Shown piece after piece: positions 51,671 to 59,567 of a stretch of 64,000 bases of DNA (its first letter is position 1; every line of letters begins with the position of its first letter). A program made the translations under genes and the position numbers. The DNA is from Actinoplanes lutulentus (GTDB lineage Bacteria; Actinomycetota; Actinomycetes; Mycobacteriales; Micromonosporaceae), in NCBI RefSeq assembly GCF_003259845.1, contig NZ_QLMJ01000011.1:62001-126000 (forward strand), given 5' to 3'. The notes beneath the pieces are model-generated. The model made no database searches and was not told where the DNA came from. It worked only from the letters and a program-made list of their open reading frames with translations.

Positions 51671-52162
51671 ATGCGGATACTGTCGCGAATCGCCGCCGTT
51701 CTCGCCGTTGTCGTTCTCGGTCTCACCCTGGGCGGCTCGCCGGCCCGGGCCAACCTGGAGGTCTGCCCGCAGGTCTCCACCAACGCCGAAGGCTTCCGGA
51801 TCTGGGTGTGTGCGGAGGACACCTGGGTCACGCAGAGCGACGGCAGCGTGCTGCTGCACGTGTACTCGGGGGCGAAGTTCGAGGTCAGCTCGACCAGCGC
51901 CAACCGGTGCAAGATCACTGCGTACGCCGCGCTGCGCCGGCCCGGGTACGCCGATTGGAAGACCGCCACGACGACGAACGTCTGCACGTACGCGCTGCAG
52001 CCGGAGAACCGGGGCTGGTCCTACAGTTACCCGCACACGATCACCGGCACGGCCGCGACCAGCCTGAACGTGTACGTCTGCATGGACCTCTACTACGGCA
52101 CCTCGACAACCTCCGGCTGGCAGCGCTGCGTGAACAGCGGCTGGCACAACCGGAGCGCGTGA
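51671..52162 (+). CDS. Small secreted protein
   Basis: A 163-residue protein with a clear Sec signal (MRILSRIAAVLAVVVLGLTL, cleavage near ARA, residues 24-27). The mature ~135 residues are rich in Tyr, Trp, Thr and Ser and have six Cys (EVCPQ, WVCAED, NRCKI, TNVCTY, YVCMD, QRCVN), which suggest three disulfides in a beta-sheet fold. Similar small secreted proteins are common in actinobacteria without known function. A strong GGAGG precedes ATG 51671. Confidence 0.75.
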   Translation: MRILSRIAAVLAVVVLGLTLGGSPARANLEVCPQVSTNAEGFRIWVCAEDTWVTQSDGSVLLHVYSGAKFEVSSTSANRCKITAYAALRRPGYADWKTATTTNVCTYALQPENRGWSYSYPHTITGTAATSLNVYVCMDLYYGTSTTSGWQRCVNSGWHNRSA

Positions 52163-52172
52163 CCGGCGGCGC

Positions 52173-52778
52173 TCAGATCCAGCCGCTCTTGCGGGCGATG
52201 CGGGCCGCCTCGTGGCGGTTCGCCGCGCCCAGTTTGCCGGCCGCCGCGGACAGGTAGTTGCGGACCGTTCCCGGTGACAGCGAGGCGCGCCGGGCGATCT
52301 CCTCGATCGGCGCGCCCTCGGACGCCAGCTGCAGCACGTCGGCCTCGCGGGCGGTCAGCGGGCTGTCGCCGGCGCTGATCGCCTCGGCGGCCAGCTGCGG
52401 ATCGACGTACCGGCCGCCACCGTGGACGGTCCGGACCACCATCGCCAGGTTCTCCGCCGACACCGTTTTCGGCAGGAAGCCGCGCACCCCGGCGGCCAGG
52501 GCCTGCTTGAGATGGCCGGGACGCCCGTGACTGGTGACGATCATCGTGCGGCAGGTCGGGACCTCGACGCGCAGGCGATCAGCAACGGTCACGCCGTCGA
52601 GGTCGGGCATCTGCAGGTCGACCACGGCGACGTCCGGGATCAGGGCACGGGCCGCCGCGATCGCCTCGGCGCCGGTGGCCGCCTGGCCCACCACGATCAG
52701 GTCGTCCTCCAGGGCGAGCAGCGCGGCCAGGGCGCCGCGGATCAGATGCTCGTCGTCGGCGAGCAGGATCCGGATCAC
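52173..52778 (-). CDS. NarL/DesR-type response regulator
   Basis: A 201-residue response regulator. The receiver has the full set of phosphorylation residues: ADDEHLIRGAL (acidic pair), VAVVDLQMPDLDG (phosphoacceptor Asp) and FLPKTVS (Lys). The C-terminal LuxR HTH reads LTAREADVLQLASEGAPIEE and LSPGTVRNYLSAAAGKL. It is the last gene of a four-gene operon with the histidine kinase (4-bp overlap) and an ABC exporter, and probably controls that operon. Contrast with the degenerate receivers at 1652 and 2697. Confidence 0.94.
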   Translation of the reverse strand: MIRILLADDEHLIRGALAALLALEDDLIVVGQAATGAEAIAAARALIPDVAVVDLQMPDLDGVTVADRLRVEVPTCRTMIVTSHGRPGHLKQALAAGVRGFLPKTVSAENLAMVVRTVHGGGRYVDPQLAAEAISAGDSPLTAREADVLQLASEGAPIEEIARRASLSPGTVRNYLSAAAGKLGAANRHEAARIARKSGWI

Positions 52779-53941
52779 GCGGCCTCCCTTGTCTGCGGCA
52801 GGCTCACCGCGACGCGGAAACGGTCCGGCGGCACGGGGCCGGCGTCGACCGTACCCCCGGCGTCGGCGACCCGCTCGGCCAGGCCGGTGAGTCCGTTGCC
52901 GTGCGTCACGCCGGCGCCGTCGGCACCGTCGTTGATCATGGTGAGCGTGACCGTCCCGTCCGCGGCCCGGTCCAGTTCGATGGTGCAGCTGGTGGCGCGG
53001 CTGTGCCGCAGCACGTTCGTGGTGGCCTCGCGGACCGCCCAGCCCAGCGTGGCCCGGGTCCGCTCGGCCAGCCCGCCGCCGTCGCCGATCACCCGGCAGC
53101 TGATCCCGGCCGCGTCCAGCAGCGACCGCGCGCCGGCCAGCTCCTCGTCGAACCGCGCGGTGCGCAGCCCGCTGACCACCGCCCGCAGCTCGGCGAGCGA
53201 GTCCTGCGCGATGCGCCGGACCTCCAACATCTCCTCGACGGCCTCCGGCCGCCCGCGTTTGCCCAGCTGGGCGGCGAGCTCGGCCTTCAGGGCGACAACC
53301 GAGAGGGTACGCCCAGCGACGTCATGCAGATCGCGGGCGAACCGCAGTCGCTCCTCGGCCACGGCCAGCTCCGCCTTGACCTGCTGCGCCTCCTCCAGTT
53401 GCCGGATCACCCCCATCGTCCACACCGTCCAGCGTTCGGTGATCAGAAGTGCCGCCACCACGAGCAGCAGCGTCAGGTGCGCGCCGAACCTGCTGCCGTC
53501 CTGGTAGATCGCCGGCCCGGCCGCGACCAGCCAGCCGATCAGTGCGAGCACGGTCAGGCTGGTCGTCGAGATCATCGGGTCGAGCGCGACCAGCAACGAG
53601 GTCAGCACCGCCACGGTGACGAACGCGTACGAGCCGTCGGTGAACGAGGTGACCGGGATCGCCACCGCCACGGTCGCCAGCGACAGCACAGCGGTGATCA
53701 CGATCCGCCGCCGCGGCTTCGGTCCCCGGCCCAGCCGGTAGTCGATCGACTGGTGCAGCAGCATGACCGCGGCCACGGCCTGCAGCGCCGACAGGCCGGC
53801 CGCGAGAGTGGCGAGGGTGCCCTGCGTGGCGTCGACCTGTCCGGTCACCGCCAGCGGCAGGCCGGCGAAGAGCACATAGAGCGAGGCACGCATCGTCAGG
53901 TCGACCCGGGCGGCACGGGACGTCGGTGTCATGGTCATCAA
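52775..53941 (-). CDS. DesK-like sensor histidine kinase
   Basis: A 388-residue kinase. Residues ~20-165 hold about six hydrophobic helices (LYVLFAGLPLAVTGQVDATQ, IVITAVLSLATVAVAIPVTS, LTLLLVVAALLITERW). The dimerisation/phosphoacceptor box is RFARDLHDVAGRTLSVVALK (His). The ATPase has the N box REATTNVLRHSRATS and the G box GNGLTGLAERVADAGG. It probably senses a membrane or antibiotic-type signal and phosphorylates the next gene's product. Start at 53941 or at the nearby ATGs 53938 and 53932. Confidence 0.92.
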   Translation of the reverse strand: MMTMTPTSRAARVDLTMRASLYVLFAGLPLAVTGQVDATQGTLATLAAGLSALQAVAAVMLLHQSIDYRLGRGPKPRRRIVITAVLSLATVAVAIPVTSFTDGSYAFVTVAVLTSLLVALDPMISTTSLTVLALIGWLVAAGPAIYQDGSRFGAHLTLLLVVAALLITERWTVWTMGVIRQLEEAQQVKAELAVAEERLRFARDLHDVAGRTLSVVALKAELAAQLGKRGRPEAVEEMLEVRRIAQDSLAELRAVVSGLRTARFDEELAGARSLLDAAGISCRVIGDGGGLAERTRATLGWAVREATTNVLRHSRATSCTIELDRAADGTVTLTMINDGADGAGVTHGNGLTGLAERVADAGGTVDAGPVPPDRFRVAVSLPQTREAA

Positions 53942-53942
53942 C

Positions 53943-54758
53943 CTATCGACGCGGTTCCCAGAGGAACGTGCGCCGGACCGCCCACAGCCCGGCCACGATC
54001 CAGGCGATCAGAATCCCGGCCGGTAGCAGCGCGTCAGCGAACGTCCCGGCGAACCCGACCGGCGCGGACTCCCCCGTGGTGCCGAGCCAGCCGAGCCGCA
54101 ACAGGTCGACGACCGGGGTCAGCGGCAGGGCTCGCAGCAGCGCCACGACCACACCGGGCGCGTCGTCCATCATCGGGTAGATCATCGAGCCGATCAGGCA
54201 CGCCAGCAGCACCGGCAGCGTCGTGACCTGCGCCGACTCCGCGGTCCGGGTGAACACCGCGGACACCGCCGCGAGCAGCACGAACACGATCACACCGCCG
54301 ACAGCCCCGAACACCATCAACGGTACGTTGACCGGGGCCGGCAGTCCGACCAGGATCGCGCCGGCGACCACGAACACGATCATCTGCGCGACGGCGACGG
54401 CCACCATCGGCGCGGCGATCCCGGTGATGATCGTGGCGTCGCTGAGCTCGCCGGCCCGCAGCCGTTTGAGCACCAGTTCCTCACGCCGGGCGACGTACGT
54501 GGTGACCAGGTTGTAGTAGACCGCCGCCAGCAGCACGTATCCGAGCAGCGAGGTCACCACGGCGACCGAGGTGGCAAGGTCGTCGGAGTCGGCCATGCCG
54601 GAGGTGGAGATCGCGCCGGCCAGGATGAGCGGGATCGCGAAGGCGCTGAACATGGCGGTGCGGTTGCGGGCGAACAGCTTCAGCTCGGCGAGGCCGACGG
54701 CGCGGATCCTCGCGGTGTTCCCGCGGGTCACGGTCGTGGTGGTGGTCATCGTGGTCAT
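53943..54758 (-). CDS. ABC-2 type transporter permease
   Basis: A 271-residue permease with about six transmembrane helices (FAIPLILAGAISTSGMAD, VTSLLGYVLLAAVYYNLVTT, VAVAQMIVFVVAGAILVGLP, VIVFVLLAAVSAVFT, LPAGILIAWIVAGLWAVR). The YVARREELVLKRLRAGELSD loop is characteristic of ABC-2 drug exporters. It overlaps the ATPase gene by 4 bp and ends 2 bp before the kinase gene. Confidence 0.92.
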   Translation of the reverse strand: MTTMTTTTTVTRGNTARIRAVGLAELKLFARNRTAMFSAFAIPLILAGAISTSGMADSDDLATSVAVVTSLLGYVLLAAVYYNLVTTYVARREELVLKRLRAGELSDATIITGIAAPMVAVAVAQMIVFVVAGAILVGLPAPVNVPLMVFGAVGGVIVFVLLAAVSAVFTRTAESAQVTTLPVLLACLIGSMIYPMMDDAPGVVVALLRALPLTPVVDLLRLGWLGTTGESAPVGFAGTFADALLPAGILIAWIVAGLWAVRRTFLWEPRR

Positions 54759-55681
54759 GCCGGTACCTCTTCGCTCTCGGCCACCGCGAGGAAGGCCTCT
54801 TCCAGGGATGCCGGGCGGGCCTCAAGGCCGGCCAGCTCGATGTCGTGCCGGCGCGCCCAGCCGAGAAGCTCGGTCAGCGTGTCCTGCAGGTCGTCGGTGC
54901 GCAGCGTGACCCGACCGGGGCCGTGCTCGCCGTCGTAGGGGTCACGCAGACCAGGCAGGGCCGGCAGGTCCACGCCGTGCGGGAGTCCGAAAATGATCCG
55001 GGCCGGGTGCTGGGCGACGACCTCGGCGGTGGAGCCGGCGGTGACCACCTCGCCGCGATGCATGATCGCCAGGCGGTCGGCGAGCTCCTGCGCCTCGTTC
55101 AGATAATGCGTGGTCATCAGCACCGTCACGCCGTCGGCGAGCAGGGCGCGCACCATCTGCCAGGCGTTACGCCGGTTCTCCGGGTCCAGGCCGGTCGTCG
55201 GCTCGTCGAGCAGCAGCACCGCCGGCCGGCCCATCACGGCGAGTGCCAGATCGAGGCGGCGCCGTTCGCCGCCGGAGAGCTGCCGGACCCGGACGTGCTC
55301 GCGGTGCCGGAGATCAACCAGGTCGAGGGCTTCGACGACCGGACGCGGATCGGTCAGCGTGCCGGCCCACATCGCGGCCGACTCGCTCACCGTCAGATCG
55401 GGCGGCAGGCCGCCCTCCTGCAGCATGATCCCGAGGCGGGGGCGCAGGACGCGGCGCTCGGAGTACGGGTCCCGGCCGAGCACCCGGACGTTCCCGGCAT
55501 CCGGCCGCCCGAATCCGGCGACCATATCCATGGTCGTGGTCTTGCCGGCGCCGTTCGTGCCGAGCAGCGCGAACAGCTCCCCGCGCCGCACGTCGAAGCT
55601 GACACCCCGGACCGCTTCGAAACTCCCATAACGCCGCCGCAGTGAACGAACCTCGACGGCGGCCGATGTCGTTGTCGTCAT
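54755..55681 (-). CDS. ABC transporter ATP-binding protein (DrrA-like)
   Basis: A 308-residue ATPase: Walker A LGTNGAGKTTTMDMV, Q-loop IMLQEGG, signature LSGGERRRLDLAL, Walker B AVLLLDEPTTGLDP and H-loop MTTHYLN. It is the first gene of the exporter/two-component operon. DrrA-type ATPases drive export of antibiotics or lipids. The C-terminal ~80 residues form the usual regulatory extension. The palindrome TGACAGATGTCA lies 60 bp upstream of its ATG. Confidence 0.94.
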   Translation of the reverse strand: MTTTTSAAVEVRSLRRRYGSFEAVRGVSFDVRRGELFALLGTNGAGKTTTMDMVAGFGRPDAGNVRVLGRDPYSERRVLRPRLGIMLQEGGLPPDLTVSESAAMWAGTLTDPRPVVEALDLVDLRHREHVRVRQLSGGERRRLDLALAVMGRPAVLLLDEPTTGLDPENRRNAWQMVRALLADGVTVLMTTHYLNEAQELADRLAIMHRGEVVTAGSTAEVVAQHPARIIFGLPHGVDLPALPGLRDPYDGEHGPGRVTLRTDDLQDTLTELLGWARRHDIELAGLEARPASLEEAFLAVAESEEVPA

Positions 55682-55740
55682 GCAGTGAAGTCTGTGTCCG
55701 GTTCCGGGCCGGCGGCAGTGCGCCCGTTCACCACTTCAGA

Positions 55741-55752
55741 TGACAGATGTCA
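55741..55752 (+). promoter_or_regulatory. Candidate operator TGACAGATGTCA
   Basis: An inverted repeat (TGACA-2-TGTCA) in the 119-bp gap between the exporter operon and the divergent sulfotransferase-like gene, 60 bp before the ABC ATPase start. A plausible site for the response regulator at 52173, because such two-component/ABC units are usually autoregulated. The site is seen; the binding partner is inferred. Confidence 0.4.
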
Positions 55753-55800
55753 TGACGGCTTGCTGATCATCGAAATGTAACGGCGTGGTGCAACAATTTT

Positions 55801-56508
55801 GTGATGACGACGCGGGTTGCCATGTGGTCCGGGCCTCGGAACATCTCGACTGCCATGATGCGCAGCTTCGGTTCGCGGGCGGACACCGTTGCCGTTGATG
55901 AACCGCTGTATGCGTACTATCTGGCCGCGACCGGGATCGATCACCCTGGCCGGGAGGAGATCCTGGCCGCGCAGCCGCAGCGGTGGCAGGACGTGGCCGC
56001 GCGGCTGACCGGGCCGGTTCCCGGCGGGCCGGCGGTCTTCTACCAGAAGCACATGACCCACCACCTGCTTCCGGAGGTGGGCCGGGAGTGGCTCGGCGCG
56101 CTCACCCACGCGTTCCTGATCCGCGACCCGGCGCACGTGGTCGCCTCCTATGCGAAGGTCCGCGGCGAGCCCACCCTCGACGACCTCGGTTATCCGCAGC
56201 AGCGGGAGATCTTCCGCTCGTTCGGCGGGCCGGTCGTCGACGCGGCCGACGTGCTGCGGGACCCGGCGAAAACGCTGGGGCGGCTCTGCGAGGCCCTCGG
56301 CATCGGGTTCGACGAGGCGATGCTCGCCTGGGCGCCGGGCCCGCGCGAGGAGGACGGCGTGTGGGCGCCGCACTGGTACGCGGCGGTCGAGCGCTCCACC
56401 GGTTTCGGAGCGCACGACCCGGCGCCGGTCCAGGTCCCGGACCGGCTGCGGCCGCTGGTCGAGGCGGCCCAGCCCTACTACGACGAGATGGCCGCCCACC
56501 GCCTCTGA
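55801..56508 (+). CDS. Sulfotransferase-like protein
   Basis: A 235-residue protein. The N-terminal VAMWSGPRNISTAMMRSFGS is the PAPS 5'-phosphosulfate loop type motif of the sulfotransferase fold, with the 3'-phosphate region HAFLIRDPAHVVASYAKVRG. GTG 55801 or ATG 55804 begins the gene; little sequence separates it from AT-rich promoter-like DNA (AACAATTTTG), so translation may be leaderless. It is convergent with and 4 bp from a class IV aminotransferase. Substrate unknown; an orthodox sulfotransferase role is not proven. Confidence 0.8.
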   Translation: MMTTRVAMWSGPRNISTAMMRSFGSRADTVAVDEPLYAYYLAATGIDHPGREEILAAQPQRWQDVAARLTGPVPGGPAVFYQKHMTHHLLPEVGREWLGALTHAFLIRDPAHVVASYAKVRGEPTLDDLGYPQQREIFRSFGGPVVDAADVLRDPAKTLGRLCEALGIGFDEAMLAWAPGPREEDGVWAPHWYAAVERSTGFGAHDPAPVQVPDRLRPLVEAAQPYYDEMAAHRL

Positions 56509-56512
56509 GCTG

Positions 56513-57412
56513 TCACAGGAGGCGGACGCCGTTCGCGGCGGCGTGTTTCTGATAGATCTGGGCCACCCGGGAGGTCAGCGGGCCGACCTCGCCGGTGCCG
56601 ATGGTGCGGCCGTCGATCACCGTGACCGCGGCGATCTCGCCCATCGTGCCGGTGCAGAACACCTCGTCGGCGGTGTACATCTCGGTCAGCGAGATGTCGC
56701 GCACCACCGCCGGGATGCCGTGCACCGACGCCAAGTCGAGGACCGTCTGCCGGGTGATCCCTTCCGGGCATGCCGCCGTCGACGGGGTCGCCAGGGCACC
56801 GCCGGTGACCGCGAACAGGTGGGTCGCGTTGGTCTCCGCGACGAAGCCCCGCTGGTCGAGCATCAGCGCGTCGTCGGCGCCGGCCGCGGTCGCCTCGATC
56901 TTCGCGAGGATCGAGTTCAGCAGGTTCGCGTGGTGGATCTTCGGGTCCAGGACGTCCGGGCCGGGCCGGCGCACGCTGGAGGTCGCCAGCCGCAGACCAC
57001 CGGTGTCGTACACCGGGGCCTTGAACTCGGCGAGCACGATGAGCGTGGATCCGGCCTGGTTGAGGCGGGGGTCCATGCCGCTGGTGACCTTCACACCGCG
57101 GGTCAGGGTGAGCCGCACGTGCACCCCGTCGACCATCTCGTTCGCACGCAGCGTCGTGACCAGCGCGTCGATGATCGCCGCGTCGTCCGGGATGTCGGCG
57201 AAGCCCAGCGCCGTCGCCGAGCGCCGCAGCCGGGCCAGGTGCTCGGTCAGTCCGTAGACCGCGCCGCGGTACAGCCGCAGGCCCTCCCAGACCGCGTCGC
57301 CGCCCTGCACCACCGAGTCGAACGGTGACAGCCCGGGCTGGCTGCGATGCAGCAGCTCCCCGTTGACCCAGTACCGGATGTCGGCGTTCCGCTCGTCGTA
57401 GCGCTGCAGCAT
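56513..57412 (-). CDS. Class IV aminotransferase (branched-chain/D-amino-acid type)
   Basis: A 299-residue PLP enzyme: WVNGELLHRSQPGLSPFDSV, GDAVWEGLRLYRGAVYGLTE, the PLP lysine in VLDPKIHHANLLNSILAK, FVAETNATHLFAVTGG and the phosphate-binding loop DEVFCTGTMGEIAAVTVIDG. It fits the BCAT-like branch, but D-amino acid transaminase or aminodeoxychorismate lyase activity cannot be excluded. Cytoplasmic. The promoter region between it and the GntR gene contains the FadR-like palindrome. Confidence 0.87.
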   Translation of the reverse strand: MLQRYDERNADIRYWVNGELLHRSQPGLSPFDSVVQGGDAVWEGLRLYRGAVYGLTEHLARLRRSATALGFADIPDDAAIIDALVTTLRANEMVDGVHVRLTLTRGVKVTSGMDPRLNQAGSTLIVLAEFKAPVYDTGGLRLATSSVRRPGPDVLDPKIHHANLLNSILAKIEATAAGADDALMLDQRGFVAETNATHLFAVTGGALATPSTAACPEGITRQTVLDLASVHGIPAVVRDISLTEMYTADEVFCTGTMGEIAAVTVIDGRTIGTGEVGPLTSRVAQIYQKHAAANGVRLL

Positions 57413-57444
57413 CGCCAGATCATATTCCCCGGAGATTTCGCGAT

Positions 57445-57461
57445 AACTGGTCCAACCAGTT
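57445..57461 (+). promoter_or_regulatory. FadR/GntR-type operator
   Basis: AACTGGTCCAACCAGTT is a perfect 7-bp inverted repeat around CCA and has the TGGT-N3-ACCA core known for FadR-subfamily GntR operators. It overlaps a -35-like TTGACG (57460-57465) for the GntR gene at 57497 and lies 33 bp from the divergent aminotransferase start, so it can control both. Confidence 0.7.
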
Positions 57462-57496
57462 GACGGGTTAAAGTGTGACGCGGCACACTGCCGCTC

Positions 57497-58207
57497 ATGA
57501 CTTTCGATCCGGCACCCCGGTCATCGGTCTCCGACCACGTCTTCGGCCGCCTGCGCGACGCCGTGGTCCGCGGCCGGTACGCCGCCGGCGACGCGCTGCC
57601 GAGCGAACGCGACCTGGCCGCCACCTTCGAGGTCAACCGGCACGCGATCCGCGAGGCGCTGCGCCGGCTGCAACAGCTCGGCCTCGTCAAGGTCAGCCAG
57701 GGCGGCGCCACCCGCGTCCTGGACTGGCGCAGCAGCGCCGGCCTCGACCTGGCCCTGGCGCTCACCACCGGCGACGACGTGCTGCCGGTGCCCACCATCG
57801 AACGCGACGTCATGGAGATGCGGGCCTGCGTCGGCGCGGACGCGTCCCGGCTGGCGGCGGCCCGCGCTTCCCAGGCGGGACGCGACGCGGTCGCGGCGGC
57901 CGTCGACGACTACGCGGCGGCGGTGCCCGATCTGGTAGCGATGGCTCAGGCCGACCTGGCGTTCTGGCGCCGGATCGTCGAGGCGTCCGGCAACGTCGCG
58001 TACCTGCTCGCCTTCAACAGCCTGACCGCCGGGGCGCTTGCTGTCGGCCACATGCCGGCGCAACGGCGTACCGAAGAACTGCTGGACGTGGCCGCCCACC
58101 GCGACCTGTCCGATCTCATCGCCGCAGGCGATGCCGCCGGCGCGGAACGCGCCGCGCGAGCCCTCCTCGCGGTTCCCTCCTCCGCCCGGGAAAAAGAGAT
58201 CCGATGA
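57497..58207 (+). CDS. GntR-family regulator, FadR subfamily
   Basis: A 236-residue regulator. Winged HTH: VFGRLRDAVVRGRYAAGDAL, PSERDLAATFEVNRHAIREA, LRRLQQLGLVKVSQGGATRV. The C-terminal helical FCD-like domain (from ~95; VMEMRACVGADASRLAAARA, MAQADLAFWRRIVEASGN) would bind an acyl or organic-acid ligand. A FadR-like palindrome lies 36 bp upstream, so autoregulation and control of the aminotransferase are likely. ATG 57497 sits close to the promoter. Confidence 0.9.
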   Translation: MTFDPAPRSSVSDHVFGRLRDAVVRGRYAAGDALPSERDLAATFEVNRHAIREALRRLQQLGLVKVSQGGATRVLDWRSSAGLDLALALTTGDDVLPVPTIERDVMEMRACVGADASRLAAARASQAGRDAVAAAVDDYAAAVPDLVAMAQADLAFWRRIVEASGNVAYLLAFNSLTAGALAVGHMPAQRRTEELLDVAAHRDLSDLIAAGDAAGAERAARALLAVPSSAREKEIR

Positions 58208-58271
58208 TTCCTACCTGCTGGCGCGAGCGCGCCGGATACCTGTTCGGCCGGCCCGGCTGGACGCCGGCCGC

Positions 58272-58949
58272 ATGAACGACGTGACCGTCCGGCCGGCCGC
58301 CACCCGCGGCCTGCCCCTCGTGCTGTTCGTGATGGCCGCGACCGTGGAGATCGTCGCGGTGGCCGCCGACCTGACCGTGCTGCAGTGGATCGCCAAGCCG
58401 CTGCTCGCGCCGCTGCTGATCTGGTCACTCGTGCAGGGCCGCAAACCGGATCTCGTGGTGGCGGCGCTGGCCTTCGCCACCGCCGGGGACATCGCGCTGC
58501 TCGTGCCGGGACAGGTGGCGTTCCTGACCGGAATGCTGTTCTTCCTCGGCACCCAGATCTGCCTGATCAGCGCGTTCCTGCGCCGGACGAAACCCCGGGC
58601 TGTTGCGGTGGTGTTCTGGGCCCTGCTCTGGGTCACGGCCAACGCGCTGTTGTGGAACCAGTTGGGTGCTCTGCGCGTACCCGTGCTGTTTTATAGCCTG
58701 GCGCTGACCGCCATGGCCGCGGCAGCGGCAGGGGTTGGCCGCGTCGTCGCGGCAGGTGGCGCGCTGTTCGTGATCTCCGACCTGTTGATCGGTGTCGGCG
58801 CCGCGGGCGCGGAATTCCCGGCCCGCGACGTCCTGGTGATGGCGACCTACATCGCCGCGCTCGCCTTGATCACCGTGGGATGGCAGCGACAGGATCAGAT
58901 GCCGGGCGTCATGTCGCCGGTGGCGGGAGTCCCGCCGGCGGCGGCATAA
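58272..58949 (+). CDS. YhhN-family membrane protein (lysoplasmalogenase-like)
   Basis: A 225-residue protein with about eight transmembrane helices. The YhhN pattern is visible: WIAKPLLAPLLIWSLVQGRK, FATAGDIALLVPGQVAFLTG, GMLFFLGTQICLISAFLRR and FVISDLLIGVGAAG, with conserved Asp in AGDIALL and SDLLIG. Family members hydrolyse lysoplasmalogens; bacterial roles are unclear. Its last 55 bp overlap the convergent reductase gene. Confidence 0.87.
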   Translation: MNDVTVRPAATRGLPLVLFVMAATVEIVAVAADLTVLQWIAKPLLAPLLIWSLVQGRKPDLVVAALAFATAGDIALLVPGQVAFLTGMLFFLGTQICLISAFLRRTKPRAVAVVFWALLWVTANALLWNQLGALRVPVLFYSLALTAMAAAAAGVGRVVAAGGALFVISDLLIGVGAAGAEFPARDVLVMATYIAALALITVGWQRQDQMPGVMSPVAGVPPAAA

Positions 58950-59506
58950 CGCAGCCGGACCACACCGTTCGGCGTGGTCACCGCGGGTTCGGTGAGCGTC
59001 AGGTTGGCCGGCAGGGTCCCCTCCTGGAACACCTTCTTGCCGGCGCCGAGCAGGATCGGATAGACCCACAGGTTCAGCCGGTCGAAGAGGCGCTCCCGCA
59101 GCAGGGTCTGCACCAGGTTCAGGCTGCCGATCACGTGGATCTTCTCGTGCTTGTCCCGCAGAGCCCGCACGTCAGCGGCCAGATCCGGGCCCAGCTGCGC
59201 CGAACCGGTCCACGTGAGATCGGGGTTGGCGCGCGAGGCGACGTATTTCGGAATGTCGTTGAACAGGGTGGCGATCTCACCGGACTGCTCCGGCCAGTAC
59301 CCGGCGAAGATGTCGTAGGTGCGGCGGCCCAGCAGCAGCGCGTCCATGCCGGCCATCCCGGCCCAGACCTGCTCGCCGACCTGCTGATCCGACAGCGGCG
59401 CCTGCCACCCACCGAACGCGAAGCTTTCCGGGTCCTCAGCGGGGCCGCCGGGCGCCTGAGCGACCAGGTCAAGCGTCGTGAACAGGTCGATGTGAATCGT
59501 GCCCAT
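58895..59506 (-). CDS. RibD C-terminal/dihydrofolate-reductase-like protein
   Basis: A 203-residue protein: MGTIHIDLFTTLDLVAQAPG, ALLLGRRTYDIFAGYWPEQS, KIHVIGSLNLVQTLLRERLF and LWVYPILLGAGKKVFQEG, the pattern of the small RibD-like DHFR superfamily reductases common in actinobacteria. Probably NAD(P)H-binding; substrate unknown. ATG 59506 is chosen because AAGGAGGACATC lies just before it; an ATG 33 bp upstream is less likely. 55 bp overlap with the YhhN gene. Confidence 0.9.
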   Translation of the reverse strand: MGTIHIDLFTTLDLVAQAPGGPAEDPESFAFGGWQAPLSDQQVGEQVWAGMAGMDALLLGRRTYDIFAGYWPEQSGEIATLFNDIPKYVASRANPDLTWTGSAQLGPDLAADVRALRDKHEKIHVIGSLNLVQTLLRERLFDRLNLWVYPILLGAGKKVFQEGTLPANLTLTEPAVTTPNGVVRLRYAAAGGTPATGDMTPGI

Positions 59507-59567
59507 GATGATGTCCTCCTTCGGGAACCGAACCGTCACCAGCTCAGACCGTCGTCACCATCAAAAC

